Shown here piece by piece: positions 46,179 to 56,449 of a stretch of 64,000 nt of DNA. Below the pieces are notes generated by a model, which worked only from the letters and a program-made list of their open reading frames with translations, ran no database searches and was not told the DNA's origin. The position numbers and the translations under genes are program-made. Positions within the stretch are counted from its first letter, which is position 1, and every line of letters starts with the position of its first letter. Source of the stretch: Pinisolibacter aquiterrae (lineage in GTDB: Bacteria; Pseudomonadota; Alphaproteobacteria; Rhizobiales; Ancalomicrobiaceae); assembly GCF_019160155.1 (NCBI RefSeq), contig NZ_JAFNIH010000058.1, forward strand, positions 1 through 64,000. The letters run 5' to 3'.

Positions 46179-48047
46179 TCACTTCCCCCGAACCGGCGGT
46201 TCCGGCAGGGCCTTCATCAGGATCCGCGCGCCCGAGAGCGTGACGTGGCCGTAGTCGAAATGCATCGGCCCGTCGTCGCCGTCGAAGAGGCGGCAGTGGT
46301 CGTCGGGGCATTCCGCGTCCCAGGCCGAGACCCAGGTCGCCCCGGTCGCCGCGACGATCGGCGCCATCGTCCGGTCGCGCGCCCGCCGCTCCGTCAGCCG
46401 CTTGCGCGCGGCCAGCTCCGGATCGCCGCGCATCATCGCGTCCGCCAGGATCGCCGGCATCTCGCCGTCGTATTCCACCACCGGCCCGATCACCGTGACG
46501 TGGATCCCTCGCGCGACGAGCCGCGAGACCGTGTCCTTCACGAGGCCGTCCTCGCCGCCGAGCCAGCGCCCGGCGAGGACGATCGCGTCGATGCGGTTCT
46601 CGACCAGCCACTCGTCGAGGATCCACGGCATGAAGCCGAGGCAATGGCTCTCGGCGCGGACGTTCCACAGGCCGCGACAGGCCGCCCCCGTCGCCTGCAT
46701 CACGTTCCAGGTGGGAAAACGCTCGGTGATCGCCTTCCAATATTGCGCCGCGTGGCTGTCGCCGAAGACCAGCATGTTGGGCTTGGTCGTCGAGAGCCTC
46801 AGGCAGGCGTCGCGCTGGTAGACCTCGCCGAGACTGACGAAACAGGTCCCGTCGAGGAACTGCGCCCTGTGGTCGGCGGTCGAGGGATAGTCGACGTAGG
46901 CGGCGACCTTCCGCACCTCCGGCGGATAGGTCCGCCACGTCGCCGCGCCCTGATGGGCGACGAAGGCGAGCCCCAGCATGGCCACGAGCCCACCCGCGCC
47001 GACCGCCACGATCGGCCCCGACCGCCCCTGGCGGAAGCGCCGCAGGAACGGCTTTTCGATCAGCACGTGCGAGGCCGTCGCCGCGGCGAAGGAGAGCGCC
47101 ACCACGATCGCCGTGTCGCTCGGCGTCAGCTCCATGTCGTGGCGCAGGCGCCAGAAGGTGATGATCGGCCAGTGCCAGAGATAGAGCGAATAGGAGATCG
47201 CGCCGACCCACCGCAGCGGCGTCGCCGACAGCAACCGTTCCGTCACCGCGCCGGCGCCATAGGCGACGAGGAGCGCCGTGCCGAGCGCCGGCAACAGCGC
47301 CCACGGGACCGGAAAGAGACTGTCCGGCCGGATCACCGCGTAGCCGAGCCCGATCAGGCCGAGACCCGCGAGCGCCAGCGCGTCACGCGCCCGGCCGCTC
47401 GTCACCCGGGGCGCCGCGCCGACGGCGACGAGCGCCCCGAGCCCCAGTTCCCAGATCCGGCCCGGCAGCGCGTAGAAGGCATCGGTCGCCAGATGCAGCG
47501 GCAGCACCAGGACGAGGCCGAGGACGAAGGAGGCGAGGGCCGTCAGGCCGAGCACCAGCTTCAGCCGGGCGGGCGCGAACCGGCGCACCAGGACGAGCAG
47601 CAGCGGATGGACGAGATAGAACTGCTCCTCCACCCCGAGCGACCAGGTGTGCAGCAGCGGTTTCGTCTCGGCCGCCTGCCCGAAATAGCCGGTGGTGAGT
47701 TCGAACCAGATGTTGGAGACGAAGCCGGCGGCGGCGGCGGCGCTCGCGGCGAGCGAGCGCAGATCGCCCGGAAACAGCGTGGCCATGCCGACGGCGAGGA
47801 CCACGATCAGCATGGTGAAGAGCGCCGGGAAGATCCGCACCGTGCGGCGGCGATAGAAGTCGAGGATCGAGAAGCGGCCCGCCTCCATGTCGGCGATCAT
47901 GATCGAGGTGATCAGGTAGCCGGAGATGACGAAGAACACGTCGACGCCGATGAACCCGCCCGAGATCCGCGAGACCCCGGCGTGATAGAGCACGATCGGG
48001 ATCACCGCGACGGCGCGCAGCCCATCGATGTCGTTCCTGTAGCGCAT
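46179..48047 (-). CDS. Membrane O-acyltransferase with SGNH domain (OafA/YrhL type)
   Basis: The 622-residue protein begins with an acyltransferase-3 domain (RNDIDGLRAVAVIPIVLYHAG, GGFIGVDVFFVISGYLIT, HTWSLGVEEQFYLVHPLLL) with about ten membrane segments to residue ~375. A periplasmic SGNH-hydrolase-like domain follows, with the nucleophile block MLVFGDSHAAQYW and the Asp/His end block FDYGHVTLSGARIL. Such proteins acetylate surface polysaccharide. No polysaccharide genes are nearby, so the target is unknown. It is transcribed alone. Confidence 0.88.
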   Translation of the reverse strand: MRYRNDIDGLRAVAVIPIVLYHAGVSRISGGFIGVDVFFVISGYLITSIMIADMEAGRFSILDFYRRRTVRIFPALFTMLIVVLAVGMATLFPGDLRSLAASAAAAAGFVSNIWFELTTGYFGQAAETKPLLHTWSLGVEEQFYLVHPLLLVLVRRFAPARLKLVLGLTALASFVLGLVLVLPLHLATDAFYALPGRIWELGLGALVAVGAAPRVTSGRARDALALAGLGLIGLGYAVIRPDSLFPVPWALLPALGTALLVAYGAGAVTERLLSATPLRWVGAISYSLYLWHWPIITFWRLRHDMELTPSDTAIVVALSFAAATASHVLIEKPFLRRFRQGRSGPIVAVGAGGLVAMLGLAFVAHQGAATWRTYPPEVRKVAAYVDYPSTADHRAQFLDGTCFVSLGEVYQRDACLRLSTTKPNMLVFGDSHAAQYWKAITERFPTWNVMQATGAACRGLWNVRAESHCLGFMPWILDEWLVENRIDAIVLAGRWLGGEDGLVKDTVSRLVARGIHVTVIGPVVEYDGEMPAILADAMMRGDPELAARKRLTERRARDRTMAPIVAATGATWVSAWDAECPDDHCRLFDGDDGPMHFDYGHVTLSGARILMKALPEPPVRGK

Positions 48048-48162
48048 CGCTCGTTCGCCCCGATGTCCCCTCGTCGGCCCGCGCCGTCCGCGCCTCTTCC
48101 ATGCGACGGCGGCGCGCGACCCGCAAGGGGTGGCGGGGGCGAAGCGAGCCGGGAAACGCGAA

Positions 48163-48235
48163 CGAACCGCTCCGGTTGCCCGGAGCGGTTCGTCGTGTGC
48201 GAGCAAGGCGCCGTCGACAGGGCCGTGTCGACGGC
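48163..48235 (-). terminator. Tandem hairpins after fruA
   Basis: CGAACCGCTCCG/CGGAGCGGTTCG (48163–48174/48181–48192) and GCCGTCGACA/TGTCGACGGC (48210–48219/48226–48235) are two perfect stems between the fruA stop and the acyltransferase gene. T-runs are weak, but the position fits termination of fruBKA. Confidence 0.55.
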
Positions 48236-48249
48236 GGGCCCGCCCGGGA

Positions 48250-49992
48250 TCAGGCTTCCACCACCTTCGGCTTCAGGATGCGCAGCAGCACCGCGCTGAC
48301 GATCGTGCCGGCGACCATGGCGACGAGATAACCGCCGAGATGGGTGACCGCGTTGGGGATCGGCAGGACGAAGATGCCGCCGTGGGGAACCTTCAGCTCG
48401 GCGCCGACGCCCATCGAGATCATGCCGGCGATCGCCGAACCGACCATCAGCGCCGGGATCACACGGAACGGATCCTTGGCCGCGAAGGGAATGGCACCCT
48501 CGGTGATGAAGGAGATGCCGAGCACGAAGGCGGCGTTGCCGGCTTCCCGCTCGTCGTGGGTGAAGCGGTCGGCGAAGAGCTTGGTGGCGAGCGCCAGCGC
48601 CAGCGGCGGGGTCATGCCGGCGACCATGGCGGCGGCCATCGGCCCGTAGACCGCGTTGTCGGCGGAGGCGATCAGGCCGGTGGAGAAGGCATAGGCCGCC
48701 TTGTTGACCGGGCCACCCATGTCGAAGGCCATCATTGCGCCGATGATCGCGCCGAGAACCACGGCGTTGGCGGTCTGCATGCCCTTGAGCCAGCCGGTCA
48801 GAGCGGAGAGGGCGGCGGCGACGGGCGTTCCGATGACGTAGACCATCAAGAGGCCGACGATGGCAGTGCCGAGCAACGGCAGGATCAGAACCGGCTTCAG
48901 GCCGTCGAGATTGCGGCCGAGATGGATGTTGTCGTTGAGGAACTTGACGGTGTAACCGGCGAGGAAGCCGGCGACGATGCCGCCGAGGAAGCCCGCGCCG
49001 ATGGTGCCGGCGAGCATGCCGCCGATCATGCCCGGCGCGATGCCGGGTCGGTCGGCGATCGAATAGGCGATGAAGCCGGCGAGGACTGGAACCATCAACC
49101 CAAAGGCACCGGAGCCGCCGCCGATCTGCATCAGTGCGTGGGCGAGTGTACCCGCGTTCTCCTTGTTGCCTGCGTAGATGCCGCCGAGCGCGAAGGCGAT
49201 GGCGATCAGGAGGCCGCCCGCCACCACGAAGGGCAGCATGTAGGAGACGCCGGTCATCAGATGTTTGTAGGGGCCGGTGCGTTCGGTGGCGCGCGCCGCC
49301 TTCTCCGCCGCGACCCGGTCGATCAGCTCGCCCGCCGCCGCGCGCTGCACGGTCGCCTCGGCGAAGGCCTTGGCGATCAGCGCCTTGCCGTCGTTGATCG
49401 CCGCCTTGGTGGAGGTCGAATAGACCGCCTTGCCGGCGAAACGCGAGAGATCGACGTTGGTGTCGGCGGCGATCACGACCAGATCGGCCGCCGCGATCTC
49501 CGCCGCCGTCAGCGCGTTCTGCGCGCCGACCGAGCCCTGTGTCTCGACACGGACCGCATGGCCGAGCGCCTTGGCGGCGTTCTCGATGCCTTCCGCCGCC
49601 ATGAACGTGTGGGCGATGCCGGTCGGGCAGGAGGTCACCGCGACGATGCGCCTGGCCGCGCTCGGGGCGGCCGGAGCCGGGGCGGCGGCCGGCTTGCCGA
49701 GGAGGCCGGTGATCGCGCCGGCGGGGTCGGCGAGCGCCGCCTCGAGCGAGACGGTGGCGCTGGCTTTGCCGGCGAAACGAGCGACGCCGGCATCGCCGTC
49801 GCCGACGATCAGGACGGCGTCGGCCTCCGCGATCGCCGCCTCGGCGAGCGGGGCGGAGCTGGTGCCGCCCGTGCGGCTCTCCACCGTCAGGCTCGCGCCG
49901 GCGGCTGCGGCGGCCTTGCGCAGCGCTTCCGCCGCCAGCAGGCTCTGGGTGCCACGGCCATCGGCCGCAACGACTGCGATCAGCTTGGTCAT
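48250..49992 (-). CDS. fruA: PTS fructose transporter subunit EIIBC
   Basis: FruA imports fructose and phosphorylates it to fructose 1-phosphate. The 580-residue protein has two IIB-like domains and an EIIC membrane domain. The second IIB has the phosphorylated cysteine C122 ([19 protein letters not shown]); the first (1–~95) lacks this cysteine ([18 protein letters not shown]) and is probably a structural IIB' domain as in E. coli FruA. EIIC (~250–575) begins [20 protein letters not shown] and includes [14 protein letters not shown]. It is the last gene of fruBKA. Confidence 0.95.
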   Translation of the reverse strand: MTKLIAVVAADGRGTQSLLAAEALRKAAAAAGASLTVESRTGGTSSAPLAEAAIAEADAVLIVGDGDAGVARFAGKASATVSLEAALADPAGAITGLLGKPAAAPAPAAPSAARRIVAVTSCPTGIAHTFMAAEGIENAAKALGHAVRVETQGSVGAQNALTAAEIAAADLVVIAADTNVDLSRFAGKAVYSTSTKAAINDGKALIAKAFAEATVQRAAAGELIDRVAAEKAARATERTGPYKHLMTGVSYMLPFVVAGGLLIAIAFALGGIYAGNKENAGTLAHALMQIGGGSGAFGLMVPVLAGFIAYSIADRPGIAPGMIGGMLAGTIGAGFLGGIVAGFLAGYTVKFLNDNIHLGRNLDGLKPVLILPLLGTAIVGLLMVYVIGTPVAAALSALTGWLKGMQTANAVVLGAIIGAMMAFDMGGPVNKAAYAFSTGLIASADNAVYGPMAAAMVAGMTPPLALALATKLFADRFTHDEREAGNAAFVLGISFITEGAIPFAAKDPFRVIPALMVGSAIAGMISMGVGAELKVPHGGIFVLPIPNAVTHLGGYLVAMVAGTIVSAVLLRILKPKVVEA

Positions 49993-50040
49993 GCCTTCCT
50001 CCTGGCGGGGTTCCCCCGCTCGTTCTTCCGATGTCCGGGG

Positions 50041-50991
50041 TCAGTCGAGCCGGCGGGTCTCCACCCGGGCGGCGAGGTCTTCCACGTTCGCCTTCGGGCC
50101 GAGATGGGGTCCGATACGGTCGAGTTTGGCGGTCGCGAAGGCGACCGAAAGGCGCGCGAGCCGATCGAGGCTCGCGTGTTCGAGCAGGGCCGCGACCATG
50201 CCGGCGACCATCGCGTCGCCGGCGCCGACGGTGGAGAGCACCGCCTTCGGGGCGAGGCGCGCCGCGAGCGCGGTCTCGGCGTCGACGAAGAGCGCGCCCT
50301 CCGCCCCGAGCGATACCACCACCAACGCCACGCCGCGTGCGACCAGTTCGCGCGCGGCGACGACGAGGTCGCGGGTCTCCGGCAGGTCGCGCCCGAGGAG
50401 CGCCTCGAGCTCGGCGCGATTGGGCTTGATCGCATGGGGGAGCCGGGTCGCCTCGGGTCCGAGCGCGGCGGCAAGCGGCGCCCCCGACGTGTCGAGCACC
50501 ACCCGCGCGCCCTCGGCGGCGAGATCGGCGACCATGCGTGCCCAGGTCTCGGCCGGCAGCCCTTCGGGCAGCGATCCGGCCAGAACCACCGGCGTGCCCG
50601 GTTCGAGATCCTTCAGCGCCGCCGCCCACACCGCGTCGACCAGACCGGCGTCGACGGCGAGGCCGGGCAGGTTGACGTCGGTGGTCGATCCGGTCGCGAG
50701 ATCGGCGATCTTGATGTTGGTGCGGGTCTCGCCGGGCGCGCGGACGCAGCGGTCGAGGATCGCCTTGTCGTGGAAGAACCCGACGAAGGCGTCGTCGTTG
50801 AACCGCCCGAGCACACCGCCGGCGGCGACCTTCACGTCCCAGTCGGCGAGGCAGCCGGCGACGTTGATGCCCTTGCCGCCGACGTTCGACTGCGCCGAGC
50901 GGGCGCGCTGCACCTCGCCGATGGTGAGCCGGTCGACGGTGACGGTGAGATCGATCGCCGGGTTGAGGGTGAGGGTGACGACGTCGGTCAT
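50041..50991 (-). CDS. fruK: 1-phosphofructokinase
   Basis: FruK phosphorylates fructose 1-phosphate to fructose 1,6-bisphosphate. The 316-residue PfkB-family kinase starts VVTLTLNPAIDLTVTVDRL and has SNVGGKGINVAGCLADW and the ATP/anion-hole motif STVGAGDAMVAGMVAAL. It overlaps the fruB stop by four bases and precedes fruA by 48 bases. Confidence 0.96.
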   Translation of the reverse strand: MTDVVTLTLNPAIDLTVTVDRLTIGEVQRARSAQSNVGGKGINVAGCLADWDVKVAAGGVLGRFNDDAFVGFFHDKAILDRCVRAPGETRTNIKIADLATGSTTDVNLPGLAVDAGLVDAVWAAALKDLEPGTPVVLAGSLPEGLPAETWARMVADLAAEGARVVLDTSGAPLAAALGPEATRLPHAIKPNRAELEALLGRDLPETRDLVVAARELVARGVALVVVSLGAEGALFVDAETALAARLAPKAVLSTVGAGDAMVAGMVAALLEHASLDRLARLSVAFATAKLDRIGPHLGPKANVEDLAARVETRRLD

Positions 50992-53489
50992 GACCGACCT
51001 CCTTCGAGCGCGCGAACCTGATCGGCGCCGTCGCAGTCGAGGGCGCGTTTCGCCAGCGCCTCGAGGTCGGAGAAGCCGGCCGAGCGCAGCCGCGCCTTGA
51101 CGGCCGGGACGTCGCGCGGCGTCATCGACAGTTCCGCGACGCCGAGGCCGGCGAGGATCGAGGCGCCGAAGGGATCGCCGGCGATGCCGCCGCAGACGCC
51201 GACCCAGCGCCCGCAGGTGGCCGCGCCCCGGACCGTCTCGGCGACCAGCCGCAGCACGGCCGGATGCAGCGCGTCCGCCTCGATCGCGAGATCGGGATGC
51301 TGCCGGTCGATCGCCAGGGTGTATTGGGTGAGGTCGTTGGTGCCGATCGAGAAGAAGTCGACGTGCGGGGCGAAACGGTCGGCCATCGCCGCGGCGGCGG
51401 GCACCTCGACCATGATGCCGATCGGAACCTCGGGCGCGCCGATCTCGGCGCGGATCCGGTCGCAGACGGCGCGCAGCGCCAGCACTTCCGAGAGCGAGGT
51501 GATCATCGGCGCCATGATCGACAGGCGACCGCCCGCCTTTGCGGCGCGATAGATCGCCCGGAGCTGGGGTTCGAGAAGGTCCGGTCGGCGCAGGAGGAGG
51601 CGCGCGCCGCGCACGCCGAGGAACGGGTTCTCCTCGTGCGGCAGCTTCAGATGCGCCACCTGCTTGTCGCCGCCGATGTCGAGCAGACGCACGATCAGCG
51701 GACGCCCGTCGAGGGCGGCGGCCATCTCGGTGTAGATCGCGGCCTGTTCGTCCTCGCTCGGGCTCGCCGAACGCTCCAGGAACAGGAATTCGGTGCGCAT
51801 CAGCCCGACGCCTTCGGCGCCGAGGTCGAGCGCCAGCGCCACCTGATCGGGCGTGTTGGCATTGGCGCCGATCTCGATGCGGCGCCCGTCCAGCGTCACC
51901 GCCGGGGAGGCGCGCTCCTCCGCCTCGCGGGCGCGGTGGGCGAGATCCTCGCTGCGGCGGGCGTAGACCGAGGCCTTGGCCGCGTCGTCGGGGGCGAGCC
52001 ACAGCCGCCCGGCCTCGCCGTCGAGCACCACTTCGGCGCCCTCCTCGAGGTCGCGCAGGGCCGCGCCGCCGGCCACCATCGCCGGCAGACCGAGGGTGCG
52101 GGCGAGAATGGCGGTGTGCGAGGTCGGACCGCCGAGCACGGTGGCGAGGCCGATCACGCGGGAGGTGTCGAGGCCGGCGGTGTCGGAGGGCGTCAGATCC
52201 TCGGCGACCAGGATGCACTGTCCCTCCGGCAGGTTCGGGCCCGCCTCGGCGAGTTCGGGCGCCAGACGCAGCAGGACCCGGTGACCGGCGTCGCGCAGAT
52301 CGACGGCGCGGGCGGCGAGCAGCGGATTGCCCATCGCCGAGAGGCTGCGGGCGGACCGCTCCACCGCCTCGTTCCAGGCCCAGGCCGGGCCGTGACCTTC
52401 GACCATCAGCTGACAGGCGAGGGTGACGAGATCGGTGTCGGCGAGGAATTCCGCCTGCGCCTCGAAGATCTTGGCCTCGGCCGCGCCGAGCCGCCGGCCG
52501 GTGTCGTCGGCGAGCACCTGGAGCTGCTGCTTCGTCTCGACGATCGCCGCGTCGAGCGCGGCGCCGCCTTCGACCAGCGGCACGGGAACGTCGGGAACCG
52601 CGCGCGCGACCGTGCGCAACACGTGGACGCGGCCGACGGCGAGGCCGGGCGAGGCGCCGATGCCGGGGATCGAGGGGAGGGCGGAGGGGGGCGTCCAGCC
52701 GCGCGGGGCGGCGGCCTTGATCGCCGCCTTGGCGGCGTCGGCCTTCTCCTGAATCGTCAGGCCGGTGATCGCCGCCTTCATGCGGGCGAGCGCGTCGGCG
52801 GCGTCGCCGCCTTCGGCCGAGACCACCACGGACTCGCCCGCGACCAGACCCAATTGCAGCAGCGAGATCAGATTCTTCGGATCGGCGACGCGCTCGCCGG
52901 CCCGGATCCGGAGCCGCGCCGACGAGCGCCGCGCGGTGTCGACCCAATGGGCGGCCGGGCGGGCATGGAGCCCGTTGGGATAGTCGACGACCCAGTCGAA
53001 GCGTTCGGCGAAATCGATCGCCGCCTCGCCCGACGGCGGCGCGACGGGCGCGTCGTCGGAGAGGGCGGCGAGAATGGCGTTCGCGTCGGTCGTGGTCGCC
53101 AGCCGCTCCAGCGCGGCCTCGTCCTGGATCAGACGGGTGAGGCGGCGCAGCAGCGCGATATGGGCGTCGGACTGGGCCGCGATGGCGACGACGAGGCGGA
53201 CGGTCTGCCCCTCGTTCCAGGTGACGCCGCCGGGGATCTGCAGTACCGCGAGGCCGTTGTCGCGGATCATCGAGCGATCCTCGATCATCCCGTGCGGGAT
53301 CGCGACACCGTGTCCGAGGAAGGTGTTCGCGACCGTCTCGCGGCGCATCATGCTCTCGACGTAGCCGACGTCGATGCGTCCGGCGGCGACCAACATCTGC
53401 GCCGCCTCGCGGATGGCGGCCTCCTTGGTCGCGGGCGTCGCGCCGACGCGCACCAGTTCGATCGACAAGAGTGACGGCGTGTGGGACAT
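50988..53489 (-). CDS. fruB: PTS fructose EIIA–HPr–enzyme I fusion
   Basis: The 833-residue protein carries the whole soluble phosphorelay for fructose from PEP. Phospho-histidines are H66 in EIIA (GVAIPHGMIE), H175 in HPr (NGLHARPAA) and H458 in enzyme I (GGPTSHTAI). Enzyme I also has the PEP-site regions RTEFLFLERSASP, SIGTNDLTQYTLAID and GVCGGIAGD. This three-part fusion (FPr-like) makes the operon independent of separate general PTS proteins. It is the first gene of the operon, under the FruR operator at 53527. Confidence 0.95.
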   Translation of the reverse strand: MSHTPSLLSIELVRVGATPATKEAAIREAAQMLVAAGRIDVGYVESMMRRETVANTFLGHGVAIPHGMIEDRSMIRDNGLAVLQIPGGVTWNEGQTVRLVVAIAAQSDAHIALLRRLTRLIQDEAALERLATTTDANAILAALSDDAPVAPPSGEAAIDFAERFDWVVDYPNGLHARPAAHWVDTARRSSARLRIRAGERVADPKNLISLLQLGLVAGESVVVSAEGGDAADALARMKAAITGLTIQEKADAAKAAIKAAAPRGWTPPSALPSIPGIGASPGLAVGRVHVLRTVARAVPDVPVPLVEGGAALDAAIVETKQQLQVLADDTGRRLGAAEAKIFEAQAEFLADTDLVTLACQLMVEGHGPAWAWNEAVERSARSLSAMGNPLLAARAVDLRDAGHRVLLRLAPELAEAGPNLPEGQCILVAEDLTPSDTAGLDTSRVIGLATVLGGPTSHTAILARTLGLPAMVAGGAALRDLEEGAEVVLDGEAGRLWLAPDDAAKASVYARRSEDLAHRAREAEERASPAVTLDGRRIEIGANANTPDQVALALDLGAEGVGLMRTEFLFLERSASPSEDEQAAIYTEMAAALDGRPLIVRLLDIGGDKQVAHLKLPHEENPFLGVRGARLLLRRPDLLEPQLRAIYRAAKAGGRLSIMAPMITSLSEVLALRAVCDRIRAEIGAPEVPIGIMVEVPAAAAMADRFAPHVDFFSIGTNDLTQYTLAIDRQHPDLAIEADALHPAVLRLVAETVRGAATCGRWVGVCGGIAGDPFGASILAGLGVAELSMTPRDVPAVKARLRSAGFSDLEALAKRALDCDGADQVRALEGGRS

Positions 53490-53525
53490 GACCGAACCCT
53501 TCCTCCCGGGTTTTTCTGAAGGCGG

Positions 53526-53554
53526 ATTGAAAACGTTTTCAGACGATACGTCAA
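53526..53554 (-). promoter_or_regulatory. fruB promoter and FruR operator
   Basis: TGAAAACGTTTTCA (53528–53541) is a perfect 14-base palindrome with the central CG typical of LacI/FruR sites. On the minus strand it lies between TTGACG (53549–53554) and TTCAAT (53526–53531), 17 bases apart, so bound repressor would block fruBKA transcription. Confidence 0.75.
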
Positions 53555-53640
53555 CCCCTCATCCTGTTGCATTTCAATAATTATTCTGGCAATATGCTTT
53601 TTGCATCGCACCATATGTAGCGGAGAATCGGTGCAAGGCT

Positions 53641-53656
53641 TTGGGATCGTTTTCAA
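53641..53656 (+). promoter_or_regulatory. Second FruR operator next to the fruR start
   Basis: TTGGGATCGTTTTCAA matches the fruB operator at 13 of 16 positions and ends two bases before the fruR ATG. It suggests weak autoregulation of fruR. Confidence 0.55.
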
Positions 53657-53658
53657 AC

Positions 53659-54645
53659 ATGACTACGGGCATCAAGGATGTGGCCAAGGCGGCCGGCGTG
53701 TCGGCGGCGACGGTGTCGCGCGTTCTCGGCAACGGGCCGGTCAGCGCCGACCTGCGCGAGAAGGTCGAGGCGGCGATCCGGGCCACCGGCTACCGGCCGA
53801 ATCTGTCGGCGCGCCGTCTGCGTTCGCAGCACTCGCGCACCATCGGTCTGATCGTCTCCGACATCCGCAATCCCTTCTTCACGACGCTCAGCCGCTCGGT
53901 CGAGGATGCCGCCTATCGCGCGGAGATGCGGGTGGTGTTGTGCAACACCGACGAGAACCCCGATCGCGAGGCGATGTATCTGCGTCTGATGCAGGAGGAG
54001 CGGATCACCGGCCTGATCTACGCGCCGACCCGCACCACCGCCGCCTCTCTCGACGAGAGGAACTTCGACTTCCCCGTCGTCCTGGTCGACCGCACCGGGC
54101 CGAACGGCGTCCATGACGCGGTGGTGATCGACAATGCCGGCGCCGCCGGTCAATTGGTCGGCCACCTCCACGACCACGGCCATTCTCGCATCTTCGGCCT
54201 GTTCGGCAATACCTCCTCGACCGCGATCGAGCGCCACGACGGTTATCGCTCGGCGATGATCATGCGTGGGCTCGAGCCCGACGCTCGCTTCGTCGCCCCC
54301 CACGATCGCGCCGCCGCCGAAGCCCTCACTGAGCGGCTGGCGAGCGGCGAGCGCCCCGACGCGGTCGTCGTCTCCAACGGGCTGATGTTGCTCGGCGCCT
54401 ACCGGGCGATGCGGGCGGCCGGGCTGGAGACGCCGCGCGACCTCGCCCTCACCGGCTTCGACAACGAGACCTGGACCGAGCTGGTCGGTTCCGGCCTCAC
54501 CGTCATCGAGCAGCCGGTCGCCGACATCGGCCGCACCGCCATGGATCTCCTGTTCGAGCGCCTCAATCGGCCGGACATGGCGCCGCGCAAGGTGGTGCTC
54601 TCCGGCCGTCTGGTGGCGCGCGGTTCGTCGGCGCGCGTCGGCTGA
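53659..54645 (+). CDS. fruR: LacI-family regulator of the fructose operon
   Basis: Using ATG 53659 the product is 328 residues; the in-frame TTG at 53641 lies inside the proposed operator. The N-terminal LacI helix-turn-helix reads GIKDVAKAAGVSAATVSRVL, followed by the hinge (RPNLSARRLRSQHSRTIGLI) and a periplasmic-binding-like effector domain (GLIVSDIRNPFFTTLSRS). The effector is likely a phosphorylated fructose. It is divergent from fruBKA and shares its control region. Confidence 0.85.
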   Translation: MTTGIKDVAKAAGVSAATVSRVLGNGPVSADLREKVEAAIRATGYRPNLSARRLRSQHSRTIGLIVSDIRNPFFTTLSRSVEDAAYRAEMRVVLCNTDENPDREAMYLRLMQEERITGLIYAPTRTTAASLDERNFDFPVVLVDRTGPNGVHDAVVIDNAGAAGQLVGHLHDHGHSRIFGLFGNTSSTAIERHDGYRSAMIMRGLEPDARFVAPHDRAAAEALTERLASGERPDAVVVSNGLMLLGAYRAMRAAGLETPRDLALTGFDNETWTELVGSGLTVIEQPVADIGRTAMDLLFERLNRPDMAPRKVVLSGRLVARGSSARVG

Positions 54646-54702
54646 GCCGCGCCGCGACCCGGCGACCGGGTTCCGGCCCGAGCGACGTCGACCTCACCTC
54701 AC

Positions 54703-54744
54703 GAAGAAGGGCGCGCGATCCGGCCGGATCGCGCGCCCTTCTTC
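54703..54744. terminator. Bidirectional terminator between fruR and gpmA
   Basis: A perfect palindrome with 20-base arms (GAAGAAGGGCGCGCGATCCG and its complement) forms a very stable stem with A/G- and T/C-rich flanks. It serves the convergent fruR and gpmA genes. Confidence 0.85.
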
Positions 54745-54768
54745 CGTGGGATCGCGGCTCTCGCGGCC

Positions 54769-55389
54769 TCAGCCGGCGAGATCCTCGTGGCCGATCACTT
54801 CGCCCTCGGCGTCGAGGCGGTAGACGATCGGCGCGCCGGTGGCGAGCTCGCGCTTGAGGATCTGTTCCGGGGTGAGCTTCTCGAGCTTCATGATCAGAGC
54901 CCGCAGCGAATTGCCGTGGGCGGCGACGATGATGCGCTTGCCGGCCTTGAGGTCGGGCAGGATGTGGGCGTCCCAATAGGGCAGAACGCGCGCGGCGGTG
55001 TCCTTCAGGCTCTCGCCGCCGGGCGGGGGAACGTCGTAGGAGCGGCGCCAGATGTGGACCTGTTCCTCGCCCCACTTCACCCGCGCCTCGTCCTTGTTGA
55101 GGCCGGAGAGATCGCCGTAGTCGCGCTCGTTGAGGGCCTGATCGCGGGTGATCGGGAGATCGGTCTGGCCGAGCTGGGTCAGGATCAGGTCGAGCGTGTG
55201 CTGGGCGCGGGTCAGTGCCGAGGTATAGGCGGCGTCGAAGACGAGGCCCTTGGCCTTGAGCTTCTCACCGGCGCGGATCGCCTCCGCCACGCCCTTCTCG
55301 GTCAGGTCGGGATCCTTCCAGCCGGTGAAGAGGTTGAGCTTGTTCCACTCGCTCTCGCCGTGACGGCAGAGCACCAGAAGACGATCCAT
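54769..55389 (-). CDS. gpmA: 2,3-bisphosphoglycerate-dependent phosphoglycerate mutase
   Basis: GpmA interconverts 3- and 2-phosphoglycerate in glycolysis. The 206-residue protein has the phospho-histidine block [20 protein letters not shown] and the second histidine in [18 protein letters not shown], and is the short alphaproteobacterial form. It lies 24 bases after dapB on the same strand, an association I recall from related genomes. Confidence 0.95.
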   Translation of the reverse strand: MDRLLVLCRHGESEWNKLNLFTGWKDPDLTEKGVAEAIRAGEKLKAKGLVFDAAYTSALTRAQHTLDLILTQLGQTDLPITRDQALNERDYGDLSGLNKDEARVKWGEEQVHIWRRSYDVPPPGGESLKDTAARVLPYWDAHILPDLKAGKRIIVAAHGNSLRALIMKLEKLTPEQILKRELATGAPIVYRLDAEGEVIGHEDLAG

Positions 55390-55413
55390 CGTGCATTACT
55401 CCCAGTTGAAACG

Positions 55414-56232
55414 TCAGGGGCGTGAGGCGAGACCGAGCACGTCGGCCATCGAATAGAGACCGGGCTTGCGGCTCATCCCCCACAGGGCGGCGCGGACGGC
55501 GCCGCGCGCGAAGATCGAGCGATCCTCGGCGCGGTGGGTCAGTTCCAGCCGCTCGTGGGGACCGGCGAGGACCACCGTGTGCTCGCCGACCACGGTGCCG
55601 CCGCGCAGCGTCGCGAAACCGATGTCGCCGAGACCGCGCGGGCCGGTGTGGCCGTCGCGCGAGCGCACCGAATGGGCGGCGAGATCGACCCGGCGCCCCT
55701 CGGCCGCCGCTTGCCCCAGGAGAAGGGCCGTGCCCGAGGGCGCGTCGACCTTCATGCGATGGTGCATCTCGATGATCTCGACGTCGTATTCCGGCCCGAG
55801 CGCCCGCGCCGCCTCGCGCACCAGCTGCGCCAGCAGATTGACTCCGAGGCTCATGTTGCCGGACTTCACCAAGACCGCGTGACGGGCGGCGGCGGCGAGC
55901 TTGGCCTCGTCGGCCGGACCGCAGCCGGTGGTGCCGATCACGTGGACGATCCGCGCCTGAGCGGCGAGTTCGGCGTAATGGACGGTGGCGGCCGGGGCGG
56001 TGAAGTCGAGCACGCCGTCGGCATGGGCGAAGGCGGTCAGCGCGTCGTCGGTCAGGGAGACGCCGAGCTTGTCGATCCCGGCGAGATCGCCGGCGTCGCG
56101 GCCGAGGTCGTGCGACCCGGCCCGTTCCACCGCGCCGACGAGGATCGTCCCCTCGGTCTCGGTCACCGCCCGGATCAGGGCTCGGCCCATGCGGCCGGAC
56201 GCGCCGACCACGACGAGACGCATGTCCGCCAT
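55414..56232 (-). CDS. dapB: 4-hydroxy-tetrahydrodipicolinate reductase
   Basis: DapB makes tetrahydrodipicolinate for lysine and peptidoglycan synthesis. The 272-residue protein has the nucleotide motif [14 protein letters not shown] and the active-site block [20 protein letters not shown]. Two in-frame ATGs (56232 and 56223) are possible starts. gpmA follows. Its upstream neighbour dnaA is 217 bases away. Confidence 0.95.
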   Translation of the reverse strand: MADMRLVVVGASGRMGRALIRAVTETEGTILVGAVERAGSHDLGRDAGDLAGIDKLGVSLTDDALTAFAHADGVLDFTAPAATVHYAELAAQARIVHVIGTTGCGPADEAKLAAAARHAVLVKSGNMSLGVNLLAQLVREAARALGPEYDVEIIEMHHRMKVDAPSGTALLLGQAAAEGRRVDLAAHSVRSRDGHTGPRGLGDIGFATLRGGTVVGEHTVVLAGPHERLELTHRAEDRSIFARGAVRAALWGMSRKPGLYSMADVLGLASRP

Positions 56233-56395
56233 CTGAACTCACTCCCGCGCGCGTCGGCCCGCGCCCCGCGCGGACACCGTCGTTTCCTGGGTCTTGGGCT
56301 ATATCAGCGCTCCGTCCGGCGCAAGCGCGACGACGGTCGATCAGCGACCCTGCGGATGCATGGACCGGGGCCTGCGAGCCGAGGTCGCGAAACGC

Positions 56396-56427
56396 GGACG
56401 GGGCCGTGGTGACCCACGACCCCGTCC
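56396..56427 (-). terminator. Hairpin after dnaA
   Basis: GGACGGGGCCGTGG (56396–56409) pairs with CCACGACCCCGTCC (56414–56427) with one mismatch and a four-base loop, just downstream of the dnaA stop. No clear U-tract is present. Confidence 0.5.
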
Positions 56428-56449
56428 GGCGATGCGAGGGGCCGCCCTC

